This document shows, one piece after another, positions 25,421 to 34,915 of a stretch of 64,000 nt of DNA; the first letter of the stretch is position 1; each line of letters begins with the position of its first letter. Source of the stretch: Caulobacter sp. RHG1. GTDB lineage: Bacteria > Pseudomonadota > Alphaproteobacteria > Caulobacterales > Caulobacteraceae. The stretch spans positions 62,001 through 126,000 of the forward strand of contig NZ_SMZP01000008.1 of NCBI RefSeq assembly GCF_013181195.1, given 5' to 3'. The notes below the pieces were generated by a model. That model did no database searches and was not told the origin of the DNA. It saw only the letters and a program-made list of their open reading frames with translations. Both the position numbers and the translations under genes were made by a program.

Positions 25421-26580
25421 TCTTAGCGCGACGCCTGGCGAATAGGATTTGCGACCTCCTGCAGTTAAGCCTGCCGGCCCCGAGCCGCGAGTGGGCCTTG
25501 GCCGTACGCGCGGAGACGGACGCGATCGAGAGTGACATCCAGGCCCTCGCCTTCGCAGCGAGAACCTACCAGAGCCTGGGAATCGCCGGCCTTGGCTGTC
25601 GGCTGCTACGAGCCGGGGTCAGGCTTGGCGGTGACGCAGGACCCGCTCACGATCTTCCGCGTCTGGGCCGGCGCTTCAATATCACACGCTGGCCACGCGC
25701 CTTCGGGATCGCCAGTGCGATCATCGCGACCATTATCGGGATTGCTGTCATCGCCGCTACGCATGGGCCGGTCTCCTACATGGCCGGCAACATGTTTGCG
25801 TTAGTCGCCGGCCTGGCGATGCTTGCGCTTATCGGTCGAAAGCCCGCGCGAGCAGATCAGGGCCTCGACCGGTTCTTGGTGGTCCTGAGCTTGCTCCTCT
25901 GGGGCGCCGCGGCCTTCGGAGAAGGCTCAAGCGGCGCTACGCGCTGGCTGCGCCTGGGCGGACTGGCGATACAGCCGAGCCTTTTGCTCATTCCGACAAT
26001 CGTCGTCGGGTTTTCGAGGGCTAGAACGCCGCTTGGCGCGATTGCAATGGTCATGGCTGCGGGCGCGCTGGCGTCACAACCCGACCGCGCCATGGCTGGC
26101 GCGCTCTGCGCCGGCCTGGCTGCGCAATGGATCTCTCGCCCCGACGGCCCGGCAGCCATCGCCTTCGCTGGGGGAATCGCGGGGTTGGCCTTCACCCTGG
26201 CGGCTCCTGAGGCCGGCGCGCCGACACGGTTTGTCGATGGCGTCCTGGCCTCCGCCCTTGACGCACATTTCCTGCTGGGACTGTCCGTGCTGTGCGGCAT
26301 GGCGCTGCTCTTGGCGCCCGGCCTTTTGGGGACGTCGCGCTACGTGTCCAGGGTGGCGCAATCCACCTTCAGCATGGTGTGGAGCGCCGTGTTTGTCGCC
26401 AGCGCACTCGGCCCTCATCCGACGCCCATACTCGGCTTCGGCGGCAGCGCCATCGTCGGCTACCTCCTAAGCCTAGTCATGCTCCCATCGAGCCTGCCTG
26501 AGCTGGCGGATCGCAGTATCGGCGCTCCCGGCAACAGCCCCGCTCCCCCACAGCCAACCCTGCGCCTCAACCCCACCTAG
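25417..26580 (+). CDS. multi-spanning membrane protein with an FtsW-like segment
   Basis: About 387 residues. The first 80 are soluble and helical (REWALAVRAETDAIESDIQA), and then about nine hydrophobic segments follow. One loop, GATRWLRLGGLAIQPSLLL, resembles the conserved GAKRWI-x-LG-x-x-x-QPSE loop of SEDS proteins (FtsW/RodA), but length and the rest of the sequence do not confirm that family. The start ATG overlaps the stop of a PadR fragment. The function is unknown. A role in the envelope is plausible from the topology alone. Confidence 0.65.
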   Translation: MILARRLANRICDLLQLSLPAPSREWALAVRAETDAIESDIQALAFAARTYQSLGIAGLGCRLLRAGVRLGGDAGPAHDLPRLGRRFNITRWPRAFGIASAIIATIIGIAVIAATHGPVSYMAGNMFALVAGLAMLALIGRKPARADQGLDRFLVVLSLLLWGAAAFGEGSSGATRWLRLGGLAIQPSLLLIPTIVVGFSRARTPLGAIAMVMAAGALASQPDRAMAGALCAGLAAQWISRPDGPAAIAFAGGIAGLAFTLAAPEAGAPTRFVDGVLASALDAHFLLGLSVLCGMALLLAPGLLGTSRYVSRVAQSTFSMVWSAVFVASALGPHPTPILGFGGSAIVGYLLSLVMLPSSLPELADRSIGAPGNSPAPPQPTLRLNPT

Positions 26581-26645
26581 CCCTACGGCTCCCAAAGCCC
26601 GCCGCGTTCCCGACCGACCGGCTCGCTATCAAGAAGGAAAACGCC

Positions 26646-27542
26646 GTGAACTTGCCTCGCCTCGCAAAGCGGGATCGATACCTGCTGTCCGCAATTTTGC
26701 TCGCAAGCCTGCTCTGGTTCGGCTGGACTGAACTGACCCGGACGCGGGGAGACCAGGTCGTCGCGTTTCGACCGGCCGCGCAGCAGTGCGGCTCCGATGG
26801 CCCGCTTCGCTATTGCGTTTACCGTGCGGTGGGCGGGGTCAACGGCGATATCGTCTATCATTTGCACGGTCGGGGTCTGGACGAGCAGATTTGGAACGAC
26901 AACACCTATCTGACCGCCATGCTGCAAGCGCGTTGGCAGGCGCTCGGGGCAAAGCCGCCGACCGTGGTGACCCTGTCGTACGGCCCCACCTGGCTGCTGA
27001 CCCCCAAGGGACGGATGGCCAAGAGTGGGCTGCTCGACGACATGATCCAGCGCCTCCCGGGCATTGAATCCCGGATCGGCGCGCCCCAGCGCCGTCTACT
27101 CGTAGGAGAATCGATGGGTGGCCTGAACGTGCTCATCGCAGGCCTCTCCCATCCAGACATGTTCGCCAAGATCGCGGCGCTCTGCCCGGGCGTCTATGTC
27201 GACTCGCCCTTCTCCAAGATCTCCACGACCGTCGCCGCGGCGCGTCGGACCGGCGCCAACCCAAAGATCGTGTTCGGCGTACGCACGCTCGCGAGAACCT
27301 ATGCCGCGGATGAGGCCGAGTGGCGGCGGATTTCGCCGATTGCTCTGATCGAACGCGCGAACCCGAACTACCCGGCGCTCTATCTCTCCTGCGGACTCTA
27401 CGACAACTACGGCAACTTCGAAGGCGCCGAGAGACTTGCCAGTCTCGCGCGGCGGCACGGCGTGAAGACCCACTGGCACCCTCTCTACGGCGGCCATTGC
27501 GTGACCGACATCAACTCGGTCAGTGACTTCCTGCTGGAGTGA
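26646..27542 (+). CDS. alpha/beta hydrolase-fold protein, esterase D-like
   Basis: This 298-residue enzyme has an N-terminal hydrophobic segment (YLLSAILLASLLWFGW), so it is exported or anchored. The nucleophile elbow is LLVGESMGGLNVLIAG, the oxyanion region VYHLHGRGLDEQIW lies early, and a late HPLYGGHCVTDI holds the probable catalytic His. The layout matches the esterase D/feruloyl-esterase branch. It stands alone, about 65 bp after the membrane protein gene in the same direction, and converges with a chemoreceptor gene. The substrate is unknown. Confidence 0.78.
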   Translation: MNLPRLAKRDRYLLSAILLASLLWFGWTELTRTRGDQVVAFRPAAQQCGSDGPLRYCVYRAVGGVNGDIVYHLHGRGLDEQIWNDNTYLTAMLQARWQALGAKPPTVVTLSYGPTWLLTPKGRMAKSGLLDDMIQRLPGIESRIGAPQRRLLVGESMGGLNVLIAGLSHPDMFAKIAALCPGVYVDSPFSKISTTVAAARRTGANPKIVFGVRTLARTYAADEAEWRRISPIALIERANPNYPALYLSCGLYDNYGNFEGAERLASLARRHGVKTHWHPLYGGHCVTDINSVSDFLLE

Positions 27543-27708
27543 CCAGATCACCGTGATGTCGGGCCCGCGCTAGTCGCTGTCGTTGGCGCCGCTCCATAAA
27601 CGCGACGTTCGGCGGCCGACCGTGAAGGCAGCATCCACCCCGCCCGGAACTTGATGACGTCCGCTAATCGGCCCTAGACCGCCGCGGTTCTCACCGGATG
27701 CGTACGTT

Positions 27709-29466
27709 TCACCGCATGCCCGGCCGTCCGGACGCAAATGCGCTGATCCTCTGCTGCGCCTCATGAACCGGAGCGTTTGAAGCGTGTGGCGAACGCGCCA
27801 AGGCCCGCGTATTTCGAGCGCCGCCAAAGTGGAATTTGCCGATCAGCTCGCTCAGGGTCTGAGTTTCTTGACGCAGCGTGTGGGCGGCGGCGGTGGCTTC
27901 TTCGACCATGGCGGCGTTCTGCTGGGTGACTTGGTCCATTTGATTGACGGCGGCGTTGACCTCGTTAAGGCCGGTCGCCTGCTCTTGGGACGAGGTGGCG
28001 ATCTCAGAAATCAAACTGTCAATCTGAGCGACCTTGTCGACGATCGCCGTCAGAGCCTCGCCCGTGTCGCCAACCAGTTTTACGCCGCGACCGACCTGGG
28101 CGGTGCTGCTGGCGATCAAGGCCTTGATCTCCTTGGCAGCGTCCGCGCTTCTCTGGGCGAGCGCTCGCACTTCCTGAGCAACGACGGCGAAGCCACGTCC
28201 GGCTTCTCCTGCTCGGGCCGCCTCGACGCCCGCGTTCAGCGCCAGCAGATTGGTTTGGAAGGCGATCTCGTCGATCACCCCGATGATCTGTGTGATCTGA
28301 CCTGAGCTTTGCTCGATTTCACTCATGGCCGTCACGGCTTCGCGCATGACTACGCCGGATTTCTCGGCGTCAACCCGCGTTCCGGAGGCTGCTGAAGAGG
28401 CTTGCTTTGCGTTGTCGGCCGCGCGCTTCACGGTCGCGGTGATCTCGTCGAGAGCGGCGGCGGTCTGCTCGAGGCTCGCAGCCTGCTGCTCGGTGCGCTT
28501 CGAAAGGTCGTCGGAAGAGGCGCCGATTTCCTCAGTCCCGACGCGGATGGTGGCGGCGGTCTGACCGACGCGCTGCATCGTCGCCTGCAACGTCTCAAGG
28601 GCGCGATTGAAATCCAGACGCAGCTTGTCGAGTTCCGGGATGAATGCCTCGTCGATCCTTTGCTCCAGGTCGCCTTGCGCGAGGGCGGCCAAGGCCTCGC
28701 CGATCTCGCTTACGGCGTGAACCCGTTTGGTCACGTCGGTGGCGAACTTGACGATCTTCACCACCTTGCCATCGCCGTCGAGGATCGGATTGTAGGAGCC
28801 TTGGATCGTCACGATCCTGCCGCCTTTGGCGACGCGTGTGAACTCGGCGGCCTGGTATTCACCGCGAACTAGCCGCGCCCAAAACTCCGTGTAATCCTGG
28901 CTGTCACGATAGGACGGCTCGGTGAACATCTCGTGTTTGCGCCCCGCCACCTCGTCCAGCCGGTAGCCCATGGTTTGTAGAAAATTATCGTTGGCGTCGA
29001 TGATCGTGCCATCGACTTGGAATTCGATTACGGCTTGAGAGCGACTGATCGCGGCGATCTGAGCGGCATAGTCGAGGTTGAGCAGCCGCGCTTTGGCGTC
29101 AGCCCATTCGACAACAAATCCGACCACCGCGCCCGCACGCCTTTGCGGCGTTACCAGAAGGTCGAACGCGAGGCCGCCGACGCGGATCGTGGCGTTGTGG
29201 CGCGCGGACAGGCGCGTTAGCAGCGTACGCTGATGGGTCGGGTTCTTGTGGAAGACGTCGATGTTGCTGCCGATCAGCGTGGCCACGCTGAAGTGGGGCA
29301 ATTCCTTGCGAAGGTCGGTCTCATGCGCCTCTAGCAGGGCGCGCACCGCCGGGTTCATGTAAGTGATATTGAGCTTGGCGTCGGCCACCATGATGTTGGC
29401 TTGCAAAACCTCCAGAACTTTGTTCCCGTCTTGGCGATCTCGGCGACCGGTGAGCGTCTTCAGCAT
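27709..29466 (-). CDS. soluble methyl-accepting chemotaxis protein with two PAS domains
   Basis: This 585-residue chemoreceptor has no transmembrane segment. An N-terminal PAS-like domain (IMVADAKLNITYMNPAVRAL) is followed by a second PAS (SRSQAVIEFQVDGTIIDAND) and its PAC part, a HAMP-like linker (ALAALAQGDLEQRIDE), and a complete signalling domain with the hairpin tip EIAFQTNLLALNAGVEAARA. A cytoplasmic receptor with paired PAS domains usually senses redox state, oxygen or a small internal ligand through haem or FAD. It signals to CheA-CheW arrays encoded elsewhere. Confidence 0.93.
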   Translation of the reverse strand: MLKTLTGRRDRQDGNKVLEVLQANIMVADAKLNITYMNPAVRALLEAHETDLRKELPHFSVATLIGSNIDVFHKNPTHQRTLLTRLSARHNATIRVGGLAFDLLVTPQRRAGAVVGFVVEWADAKARLLNLDYAAQIAAISRSQAVIEFQVDGTIIDANDNFLQTMGYRLDEVAGRKHEMFTEPSYRDSQDYTEFWARLVRGEYQAAEFTRVAKGGRIVTIQGSYNPILDGDGKVVKIVKFATDVTKRVHAVSEIGEALAALAQGDLEQRIDEAFIPELDKLRLDFNRALETLQATMQRVGQTAATIRVGTEEIGASSDDLSKRTEQQAASLEQTAAALDEITATVKRAADNAKQASSAASGTRVDAEKSGVVMREAVTAMSEIEQSSGQITQIIGVIDEIAFQTNLLALNAGVEAARAGEAGRGFAVVAQEVRALAQRSADAAKEIKALIASSTAQVGRGVKLVGDTGEALTAIVDKVAQIDSLISEIATSSQEQATGLNEVNAAVNQMDQVTQQNAAMVEEATAAAHTLRQETQTLSELIGKFHFGGARNTRALARSPHASNAPVHEAQQRISAFASGRPGMR

Positions 29467-29860
29467 GGCAGGCTCAATAACTCTCTGATTGTATTATCGC
29501 AATGAGAGGCAGAACTGAACGCGCCATCACCAGGTAACGCTTGCAAGTCTAGATTAACAGGAACTTTCCAGAACCGTAGTCTTGAAAGATGCGAGGCATT
29601 TTGCCGCGCACCGCAATAGCAGAAGTTGCGTCTTTAATGCCCCACGCCGCTGATCGCTATTTAGGGTGGCGGTGATGGGCCTGCGTTGGTTCTATATTTT
29701 TCCAGCGTTCCTTGGCCCCCATAGCCGTCTTGGCCAGGCGCGACTTGTTAGGGGCGGCCCGTTGGACTACGGTGAAGGCTGCAGGGCATTGCGTGGCCTC
29801 CCTGCCCCGGCCACCTCCGCTCAGTGTCTCGCCAAGCCTGGCGCCTCGGGACGGCGATGC
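29467..29860. other. intergenic region before the chromate transporter
   Basis: This 394-bp stretch lies between divergent genes. The open frames in it are short and uncharacteristic. It includes AT-rich segments near 29480-29660 suitable for promoters, but I see no clear repeat or RNA gene. Confidence 0.5.
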
Positions 29861-31192
29861 GTGCCTGACGATCATAAGCTTCCGCCTGCCCTCATCGACC
29901 TGACAAAGGTCTTTTTAAAAATAGGCTTCGTCAGCTTTGGCGGACCGGCCGGCCAGATCGCCTTGATGCACCGAATCCTCGTTGCTGACCTCGGTTGGGT
30001 CGAGGAAGAGGATTACCTTCGCGCTCTGAACTTCTGCACCCTACTCCCGGGTCCTGAGGCGCAGCAGCTGGCCACCTATATCGGCTGGAAACTGCATGGC
30101 TGGCGGGGCGGTTTGATCGCCGGCCTGCTTTTCGTCATCCCGGGAGCTCTCATCGTGCTGGCGCTGTCGGCGTTGTACGCCTACGCCGCACGCTTGGACG
30201 TCGTCACCGCAGCGTTCCTGGGGGTAAAAGCCGCGCTGCTTTCCATCATCGTAGAAGCGCTGCTGCGCCTTGGCCGCAGAGCCCTAAACGATTGGGCCCG
30301 GCGCGCGATCGCCCTGGCGGCTTTGCTGGCTATCGCCGTCTTCCAAGCGCCTTTTCCCTTGGTGATCGCAGGCGCGGGGCTCATCGGCGCTGCCCTGTCA
30401 CATGTGGGCGGTTGGGGCGCGACATCGGTGACGGACGCGCCCCAGCGACCGATCAAGCGGGTGATCATGAGTTCGGGGCTGACCGCGGTAATCTGGGGTG
30501 CGATCTGGGCCGCGCCGCTCATCCTGATCGCCCTCTGGCTCGGTCCCAGCCACGTGCTGTTCGACGTGGGACTGTTCTTTTCCCAGCTGGCCCTCGTCAC
30601 CTTCGGCGGCGCCTATGCGGTTCTGACCTACATGGCTCAGGAAGCGGTCACCACCCACGGCTGGCTCGGGCCCCGCGAAATGGTGGACGGCCTTGGCTTG
30701 GCTGAGACCACGCCGGGCCCGTTGATCTTGGTCACTGAGTTCGTGGGCTTTCTGGCGGCGTTTCGCGCGCCGGCCCCATTTACCCCACTGGTCGCAGGAC
30801 TGCTCGGCGCGCTCGTCGCGCTTTGGACAACCTTCGCCCCCTGCTTCCTGTGGATTTTTACCACCGCCCCGTTCGTCGAGAGGCTCTCGACCAACCTGCG
30901 CCTCCAAGCGGCGCTCGCCGCGATTACCGCCGCCGTCGTCGGCGTGATCGCAAATCTTACGGCCTGGTTCGCCGCCCATGTGCTGTTCACGCGCTTCGTC
31001 CCCCTCCAGGCGCCCCTCATCCGCCTCTCGCTGCCAGATCCGACGGCCTTGAACCTGCCCGTGGCGGGTCTTGCGCTTTTTGGCGCACTGCTGCTCTTTC
31101 GGTTCAAGGCGGGCGTCTTGGGAACCCTTGGCGCTTGCGCCTCGGCAGCGGTCATTCTTAGCGGTCTCCGTGGCGTGGGTGGTCTTTGGTGA
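29861..31192 (+). CDS. chrA: chromate efflux transporter, CHR family (ChrA)
   Basis: A membrane protein of about 443 residues. Two homologous CHR halves are seen: FLKIGFVSFGGPAGQIALMH with W-x-EEEDY near the start, and FFSQLALVTFGGAYAVLTYM with GLAETTPGPLILVTEFVGFL in the second half. Members export chromate from the cytoplasm with the membrane potential and give chromate resistance. The GTG at 29861 puts the protein start close to the conserved region. The frame stays open for 65 more codons upstream, but these do not resemble the family. No chrB regulator is present nearby. Confidence 0.88.
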   Translation: MPDDHKLPPALIDLTKVFLKIGFVSFGGPAGQIALMHRILVADLGWVEEEDYLRALNFCTLLPGPEAQQLATYIGWKLHGWRGGLIAGLLFVIPGALIVLALSALYAYAARLDVVTAAFLGVKAALLSIIVEALLRLGRRALNDWARRAIALAALLAIAVFQAPFPLVIAGAGLIGAALSHVGGWGATSVTDAPQRPIKRVIMSSGLTAVIWGAIWAAPLILIALWLGPSHVLFDVGLFFSQLALVTFGGAYAVLTYMAQEAVTTHGWLGPREMVDGLGLAETTPGPLILVTEFVGFLAAFRAPAPFTPLVAGLLGALVALWTTFAPCFLWIFTTAPFVERLSTNLRLQAALAAITAAVVGVIANLTAWFAAHVLFTRFVPLQAPLIRLSLPDPTALNLPVAGLALFGALLLFRFKAGVLGTLGACASAAVILSGLRGVGGLW

Positions 31193-31542
31193 CCTTGATC
31201 GCCTTTTGCCGCCCCCGCTCCTATCGATTGTAAAAGTACACCGACGGCGTGGACGTGATGCGAAGGCTACCCAGCGCGGGCGATCTCCCTGTTGAGTTGA
31301 ATTGGGCAGGAGCTTCCGCGCCAAACACCCATCGGCTCAGTCCGAGCCACAACGTTTAGGGCCCCCTAACCGCGATGTTTCCGTTCCGGAGGCCCAGTGG
31401 CTTGCGCCTTGCCTTCCCCCGCAAGGCCAAGCATCGTCCGGCCTATCGTTAAAGCAGTTGCGTGACGGAAATCGCTGACGACATTGCGGCGATCGCTTGG
31501 ATCGGGCTTGTCCAGACCGGTTCACAAGCCTTGAGCGCGGTC
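31193..31542. other. intergenic region between chrA and tatC ends
   Basis: The space between the convergent chrA and tatC genes holds no convincing gene. A stem GCCTTGC / GCAAGGC at 31406-31412 and 31421-31427 could form a hairpin but lacks a T-run. Confidence 0.5.
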
Positions 31543-32403
31543 TCAGTGTTGGCGTCGTTCGATGAGCCTCACGCACAAGATCGAAACCTCAAAGAGAAGG
31601 CACAGCGGCACGGCGAGCGAAATCTGGCTGATCGGATCGGGCGGCGTGACTACGGCAGCCACCACGAAAACGGCGACGATGGCGTAGCGGCGGCCAGCGC
31701 GTAGCATGGTCGAGGTCACCAGGCCGGCCAGGCCGCCCAGCGATAGCACCACCGGCAGCTGGAACGACAGGCCGAAGACCAGCAGCAGCGTCGTGACCAG
31801 GGTCAGGTACTCCGACACCCGCGTCTGCAGCACCACCTTGACCCCGTCGCCATTGATCTGCTGGCTCAGCGAAAACCACAGAACGAACGGCAGCATGACG
31901 TAATAGACCAGCGCCGCGCCCAGCAGGAACAGCACCGGCGAAGCGATCAGAAACGGCAGGAATGCGTTGCGCTCCTTTTTATAAAGGCCCGGCGCGACGA
32001 AGCGATAGAGCTGCCAGGCGATGATCGGGAACGCCACCACGATGCCAGCGAACGCAGCCAGCTTGATGTGGGTGAAGAACTGCTCCAGCGGCGCGGTAGC
32101 CTGCAGGGTGATGTCCTTCATCGCGCTGGCCGGCACGTCCTTTAAGCCGATCAGCGCCAGGAACAGGTCGAAGTGGCCGTGCGAGGCGCCGGTGTCCTGC
32201 ATGGCCTTCAGGCCCTCGGCGACGGTGAACGGCCGCACCAGGAACAGGAAGATCGGCTTCACGAAGGCAAAGCAGACGCCGAAGGCCACGGCGATGGCGC
32301 CGACGCAGATGATCAGGCGGGTGCGCAGCTCGACCAGGTGCTCGAGCAATGGCGCGCGCGAGGCCTCGATCTCGTCCTCGCGGTCGTATTCGATATGGCT
32401 CAC
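31543..32403 (-). CDS. tatC: Sec-independent protein translocase TatC
   Basis: The 286-residue protein has six hydrophobic helices and the conserved N-terminal EASRAPLLEHLVELRTRLI motif that binds twin-arginine signal peptides, with the essential Glu. The first loop after helix 1 and FITHIKLAAFAG-like stretches also fit. It follows tatB with a four-base overlap. No tatA is present beside the pair, and the flanks (chrA, chemoreceptor fragments) are not the usual chromosomal tat context. It may be an accessory copy or a rearranged native locus. Confidence 0.92.
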   Translation of the reverse strand: MSHIEYDREDEIEASRAPLLEHLVELRTRLIICVGAIAVAFGVCFAFVKPIFLFLVRPFTVAEGLKAMQDTGASHGHFDLFLALIGLKDVPASAMKDITLQATAPLEQFFTHIKLAAFAGIVVAFPIIAWQLYRFVAPGLYKKERNAFLPFLIASPVLFLLGAALVYYVMLPFVLWFSLSQQINGDGVKVVLQTRVSEYLTLVTTLLLVFGLSFQLPVVLSLGGLAGLVTSTMLRAGRRYAIVAVFVVAAVVTPPDPISQISLAVPLCLLFEVSILCVRLIERRQH

Positions 32404-32996
32404 GAGGCGATGTCCGAAGCGGTGGAAACGCCGGCCTTGGCCACGCGCTTAGGCTGGGCCTTGGCGGCGGGCGCCGCAGCGGCGGTCTTAGCGGCTGGGG
32501 TCTTCTTGGCGGCGGGCGTGTTGGCCATGGCCTTGGCCGCCGCCGGCTCGACCGCGGCGACCGCCTTCTTGCGCGGCGCGCGCTTGGGCTGGCCGGCTTC
32601 GAAGGGCTCGGCGACCGAATTGTCGGTGGTCAGGGCCGGAGTGTGGATCTCGGCGCCGGCATCGGGATGGCTCTGGGTCGCGCCGCTGGACAGCGAGGCG
32701 TCGATGTCGGCGAACACCTGGTCGACGTGGGCGTCCTTGGCGGCGTCGGCCGCGTCCTTGACCGGATTGGGGTATTGGCCCTCGCGCATGGCCTGCACCT
32801 CGCGGCGTAGTTCCTCAAGCTCGGACTGGCGGGCCATTTCGTCGAAGCTGGCGCGAAATTCCGAGGCCATGCCCCGCATCTTGCCGACGAACTGACCCAG
32901 CTTGCGCAGCATGAGAGGCAAGTCCTTGGGCCCGACCACAATCAAGGCAAGGGCTGCGACGATCAAGAGCTCTGCGCCGCCGATATCAGGGATCAT
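32400..32996 (-). CDS. tatB: Sec-independent translocase subunit TatB
   Basis: The 198-residue protein has the single N-terminal helix IGGAELLIVAALALIVVGPK followed by DLPLMLRKLGQFVGKM, the TatB signature. A long amphipathic helix follows, with an Ala/Lys/Pro-rich tail (KKTPAAKTAAAAPAAKAQPK). TatB hands twin-arginine substrates to TatC. Its length and tail are those of alphaproteobacterial TatB. Start ATG and tatC ATG overlap arrangements are clear. tatA is not upstream, where about 120 bp of non-coding sequence separates it from a chemoreceptor remnant. Confidence 0.92.
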   Translation of the reverse strand: MIPDIGGAELLIVAALALIVVGPKDLPLMLRKLGQFVGKMRGMASEFRASFDEMARQSELEELRREVQAMREGQYPNPVKDAADAAKDAHVDQVFADIDASLSSGATQSHPDAGAEIHTPALTTDNSVAEPFEAGQPKRAPRKKAVAAVEPAAAKAMANTPAAKKTPAAKTAAAAPAAKAQPKRVAKAGVSTASDIAS

Positions 32997-33117
32997 GCGC
33001 TCGCCTTAAATCGCAGCTCTGACGAAGGCAAGAACCAGCTCCTGAATCGCGCTCGTCAGGATCTGAAGGCAGTGAGCCGCCTGCAGGACAATCTTCCGAC
33101 CGGAGGTTGGGCATATC

Positions 33118-33430
33118 CTAGTGGTTTGGCTTCACCCGCGATGTGGCGCGGCCCGTGACCAAAGGCGCGTAGAGACTCGCCGCCAGCGCTGGCCTCGCCC
33201 TATCCATACGGCTGGAAAGCATCAGAAGCGGCTTTGTGATCATCGACGCCGCCAACCACAGAGCGCTGACAATACCCAGCACGATACCGGTAACAGCGAA
33301 AGCGAACAGTCGCCAGCTCGTTGCGTCGGAGGCCGCGCTTAACCGTGATCTTGGTTCCGATGCGGGCGCGCTTGAGGGCTTCATACTTGAGATCCACGAG
33401 ATGTTCGGCGCGCGGAGCCTGGGACGGCCG
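33118..33430 (-). pseudogene. chemoreceptor fragment (second transmembrane helix and HAMP start)
   Basis: One minus-strand frame reads SWRLFAFAVTGIVLGIVSAL followed by WLAASMITKPLLMLSSRMD, the end of a periplasmic domain, a transmembrane helix and the first turn of a HAMP domain. The preceding helix (EHLVDLKYEALKRARIGTKI) sits in another frame. Both ends of the gene are missing. It is likely the remains of a membrane-bound methyl-accepting protein. Confidence 0.45.
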
Positions 33431-33516
33431 CCGCGGCACAGGCTCCTGCCATCTCTATCGCGCCGCGGCCAGCTCGCTGGCTTGACACGCTCCTCGCCAT
33501 ACCGTGGTGTCAAGCC

Positions 33517-33828
33517 ATGAGCCTCACGCCGCCAGGACCCGTTAGTCGTGTTGGCCCCATCACGTCCCATCGGCGAGCGGAGTTGCCGCTCCCAACGCCG
33601 GCGGCGACGGGCGCCGCACGTCCCGTCGAGGAGAACACCCAAGAGCCGCCGACGAGTCAGCCTTCGAGTTGGCGTGGGCGGCTAAAGGCGCACTACGGCA
33701 TTGCCGCAGCCTTTCTTCTCCTGCTGGCCGGAGTGGCTCTTGGATCTTCTGATCCAGCCTCAAGCCCCCTGGCCATAATTGCGGTGTCCGTGCTGATTGG
33801 CTTGACGCTGAACGCTTTGATCTCCTAG
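33517..33828 (+). CDS. small membrane protein of unknown function
   Basis: The frame encodes 103 residues. The first half is Pro/Thr-rich and probably disordered. The second half has two short hydrophobic segments (YGIAAAFLLLLAGVALGSS and LAIIAVSVLIGLTLNALIS). I do not recognise the family. Codon use looks normal for the region, but a ribosome site is not obvious. Confidence 0.45.
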   Translation: MSLTPPGPVSRVGPITSHRRAELPLPTPAATGAARPVEENTQEPPTSQPSSWRGRLKAHYGIAAAFLLLLAGVALGSSDPASSPLAIIAVSVLIGLTLNALIS

Positions 33829-33890
33829 CGGACCCAGAACCTAAGACAGTTCACCAACCTTGCATGGCCGATCGCGTGGTCGCTGATGAG

Positions 33891-34214
33891 CTAGGGGTGG
33901 GGACGTCCGCCCAGGATAACCCGCGGCAACCAGCCTATCGCGTCGCGCGCCGTTGACGACGACTGCGCTATCAGCGCGGCGGGTTGTTCGTTAGCCCCGT
34001 ACAAACGGGCGAAGGCGGCCAGACGGTCCGGTTCGCTGCTCAGAAGCATGGAGACGGTGAACTCCAGCTTAGCCTGGAGTTCACGACAGGTCTGTTCGGC
34101 CCGCTGCGCACGAGCAAGCAAGGCCGCGGACGTCGTGCTCTGGTCGTTGTCGCTGGTCTGAAGCGGCGCCGTCGGCCTAGTCATCACATTCAGCAGTTCG
34201 ATATGCCTATCCAT
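33891..34214 (-). CDS. hypothetical protein, 107 residues
   Basis: The start at 34214 (MDRHIELLNVMTRP) has a G-rich site upstream. The middle forms a helix (LLARAQRAEQTCRELQAKLE) with coiled-coil character. No known domain was recognised. It lies just downstream of a PAS protein gene in the same direction, so it may share its transcript. Confidence 0.5.
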   Translation of the reverse strand: MDRHIELLNVMTRPTAPLQTSDNDQSTTSAALLARAQRAEQTCRELQAKLEFTVSMLLSSEPDRLAAFARLYGANEQPAALIAQSSSTARDAIGWLPRVILGGRPHP

Positions 34215-34318
34215 GCATGCCCCCAAGTCCAGATCGTCATATGCCCAAGATCCTGCAGAAAATGAGGGTCGAGGTCGTGGGGCGCCATTGTCGCAGGCCA
34301 CCGCTTGGGGGCGCGGGG

Positions 34319-34714
34319 TCAGTTCGTGCGCCGCCGCCCTGCGCGAAGCGGGGCTTCGCTTTCCAAGGCCACTGCGTGGGTGAGCGCCCCCGCCGCGTCG
34401 AGCACGGGGAAGACGTCAAGCTCGCAGCGATAGGCTTCACCGGACTTGCGGTAATTGACTAAGGTGACTTGGACGCGTTCCCCTTTGCGCAAGGCTCGAG
34501 AGAGCACACGACGCGCGGCCAGGCTGGTTTTCTCGCCTTGCAGCAGGCGTGGAGACCGGCCGACCAGTTCGCTCGCGTCAAAGCCGCTCATGCGCTCGAA
34601 CGCTGCGTTGACGTAGAGGATGGTGGGGCCTGGAAACTGCAGATCGCCATCGGTCAGCACGAGCGCGCGATCGCTCGATGCAGCTAACACGCTCATAAGG
34701 TCTTTCAAGCTCAT
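34319..34714 (-). CDS. single PAS-domain protein
   Basis: This 131-residue protein is almost entirely one PAS domain of the LOV-like outline (ILYVNAAFERMSGFDASELV, GRSPRLLQGEKT, RKGERVQVTLVNYRKSGEAY). The cysteine of true LOV domains (GRNCRFLQG) is replaced: the sequence reads GRSPRLLQG, so flavin-Cys photochemistry is not expected. It has no output domain and would act by protein contact. It diverges from a soluble chemoreceptor gene. Confidence 0.8.
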   Translation of the reverse strand: MSLKDLMSVLAASSDRALVLTDGDLQFPGPTILYVNAAFERMSGFDASELVGRSPRLLQGEKTSLAARRVLSRALRKGERVQVTLVNYRKSGEAYRCELDVFPVLDAAGALTHAVALESEAPLRAGRRRTN

Positions 34715-34915
34715 GCCGATACACCGCCCTCTTGATCAGACCTTCATGGCGGCGCGCAATTAAGCTTTCGTAAAGGCTCCCGCAGAGCCCTACTGCTCAA
34801 GCGTGGCCTGCGATTATTGGTCGCGCGGAGAAGTCTGCTCGGCCGTTAACGTCCTCAATTAGGGATACGTTAAGCGCCGCCTCAGATGGTCTGCCCCCAA
34901 CGTCGGAGAGACCCA

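Noticed and set aside
29657..29875. A 72-codon minus-strand frame with a lysine-rich end
   Set aside because: No family or ribosome site, and it overlaps the likely chrA start region.
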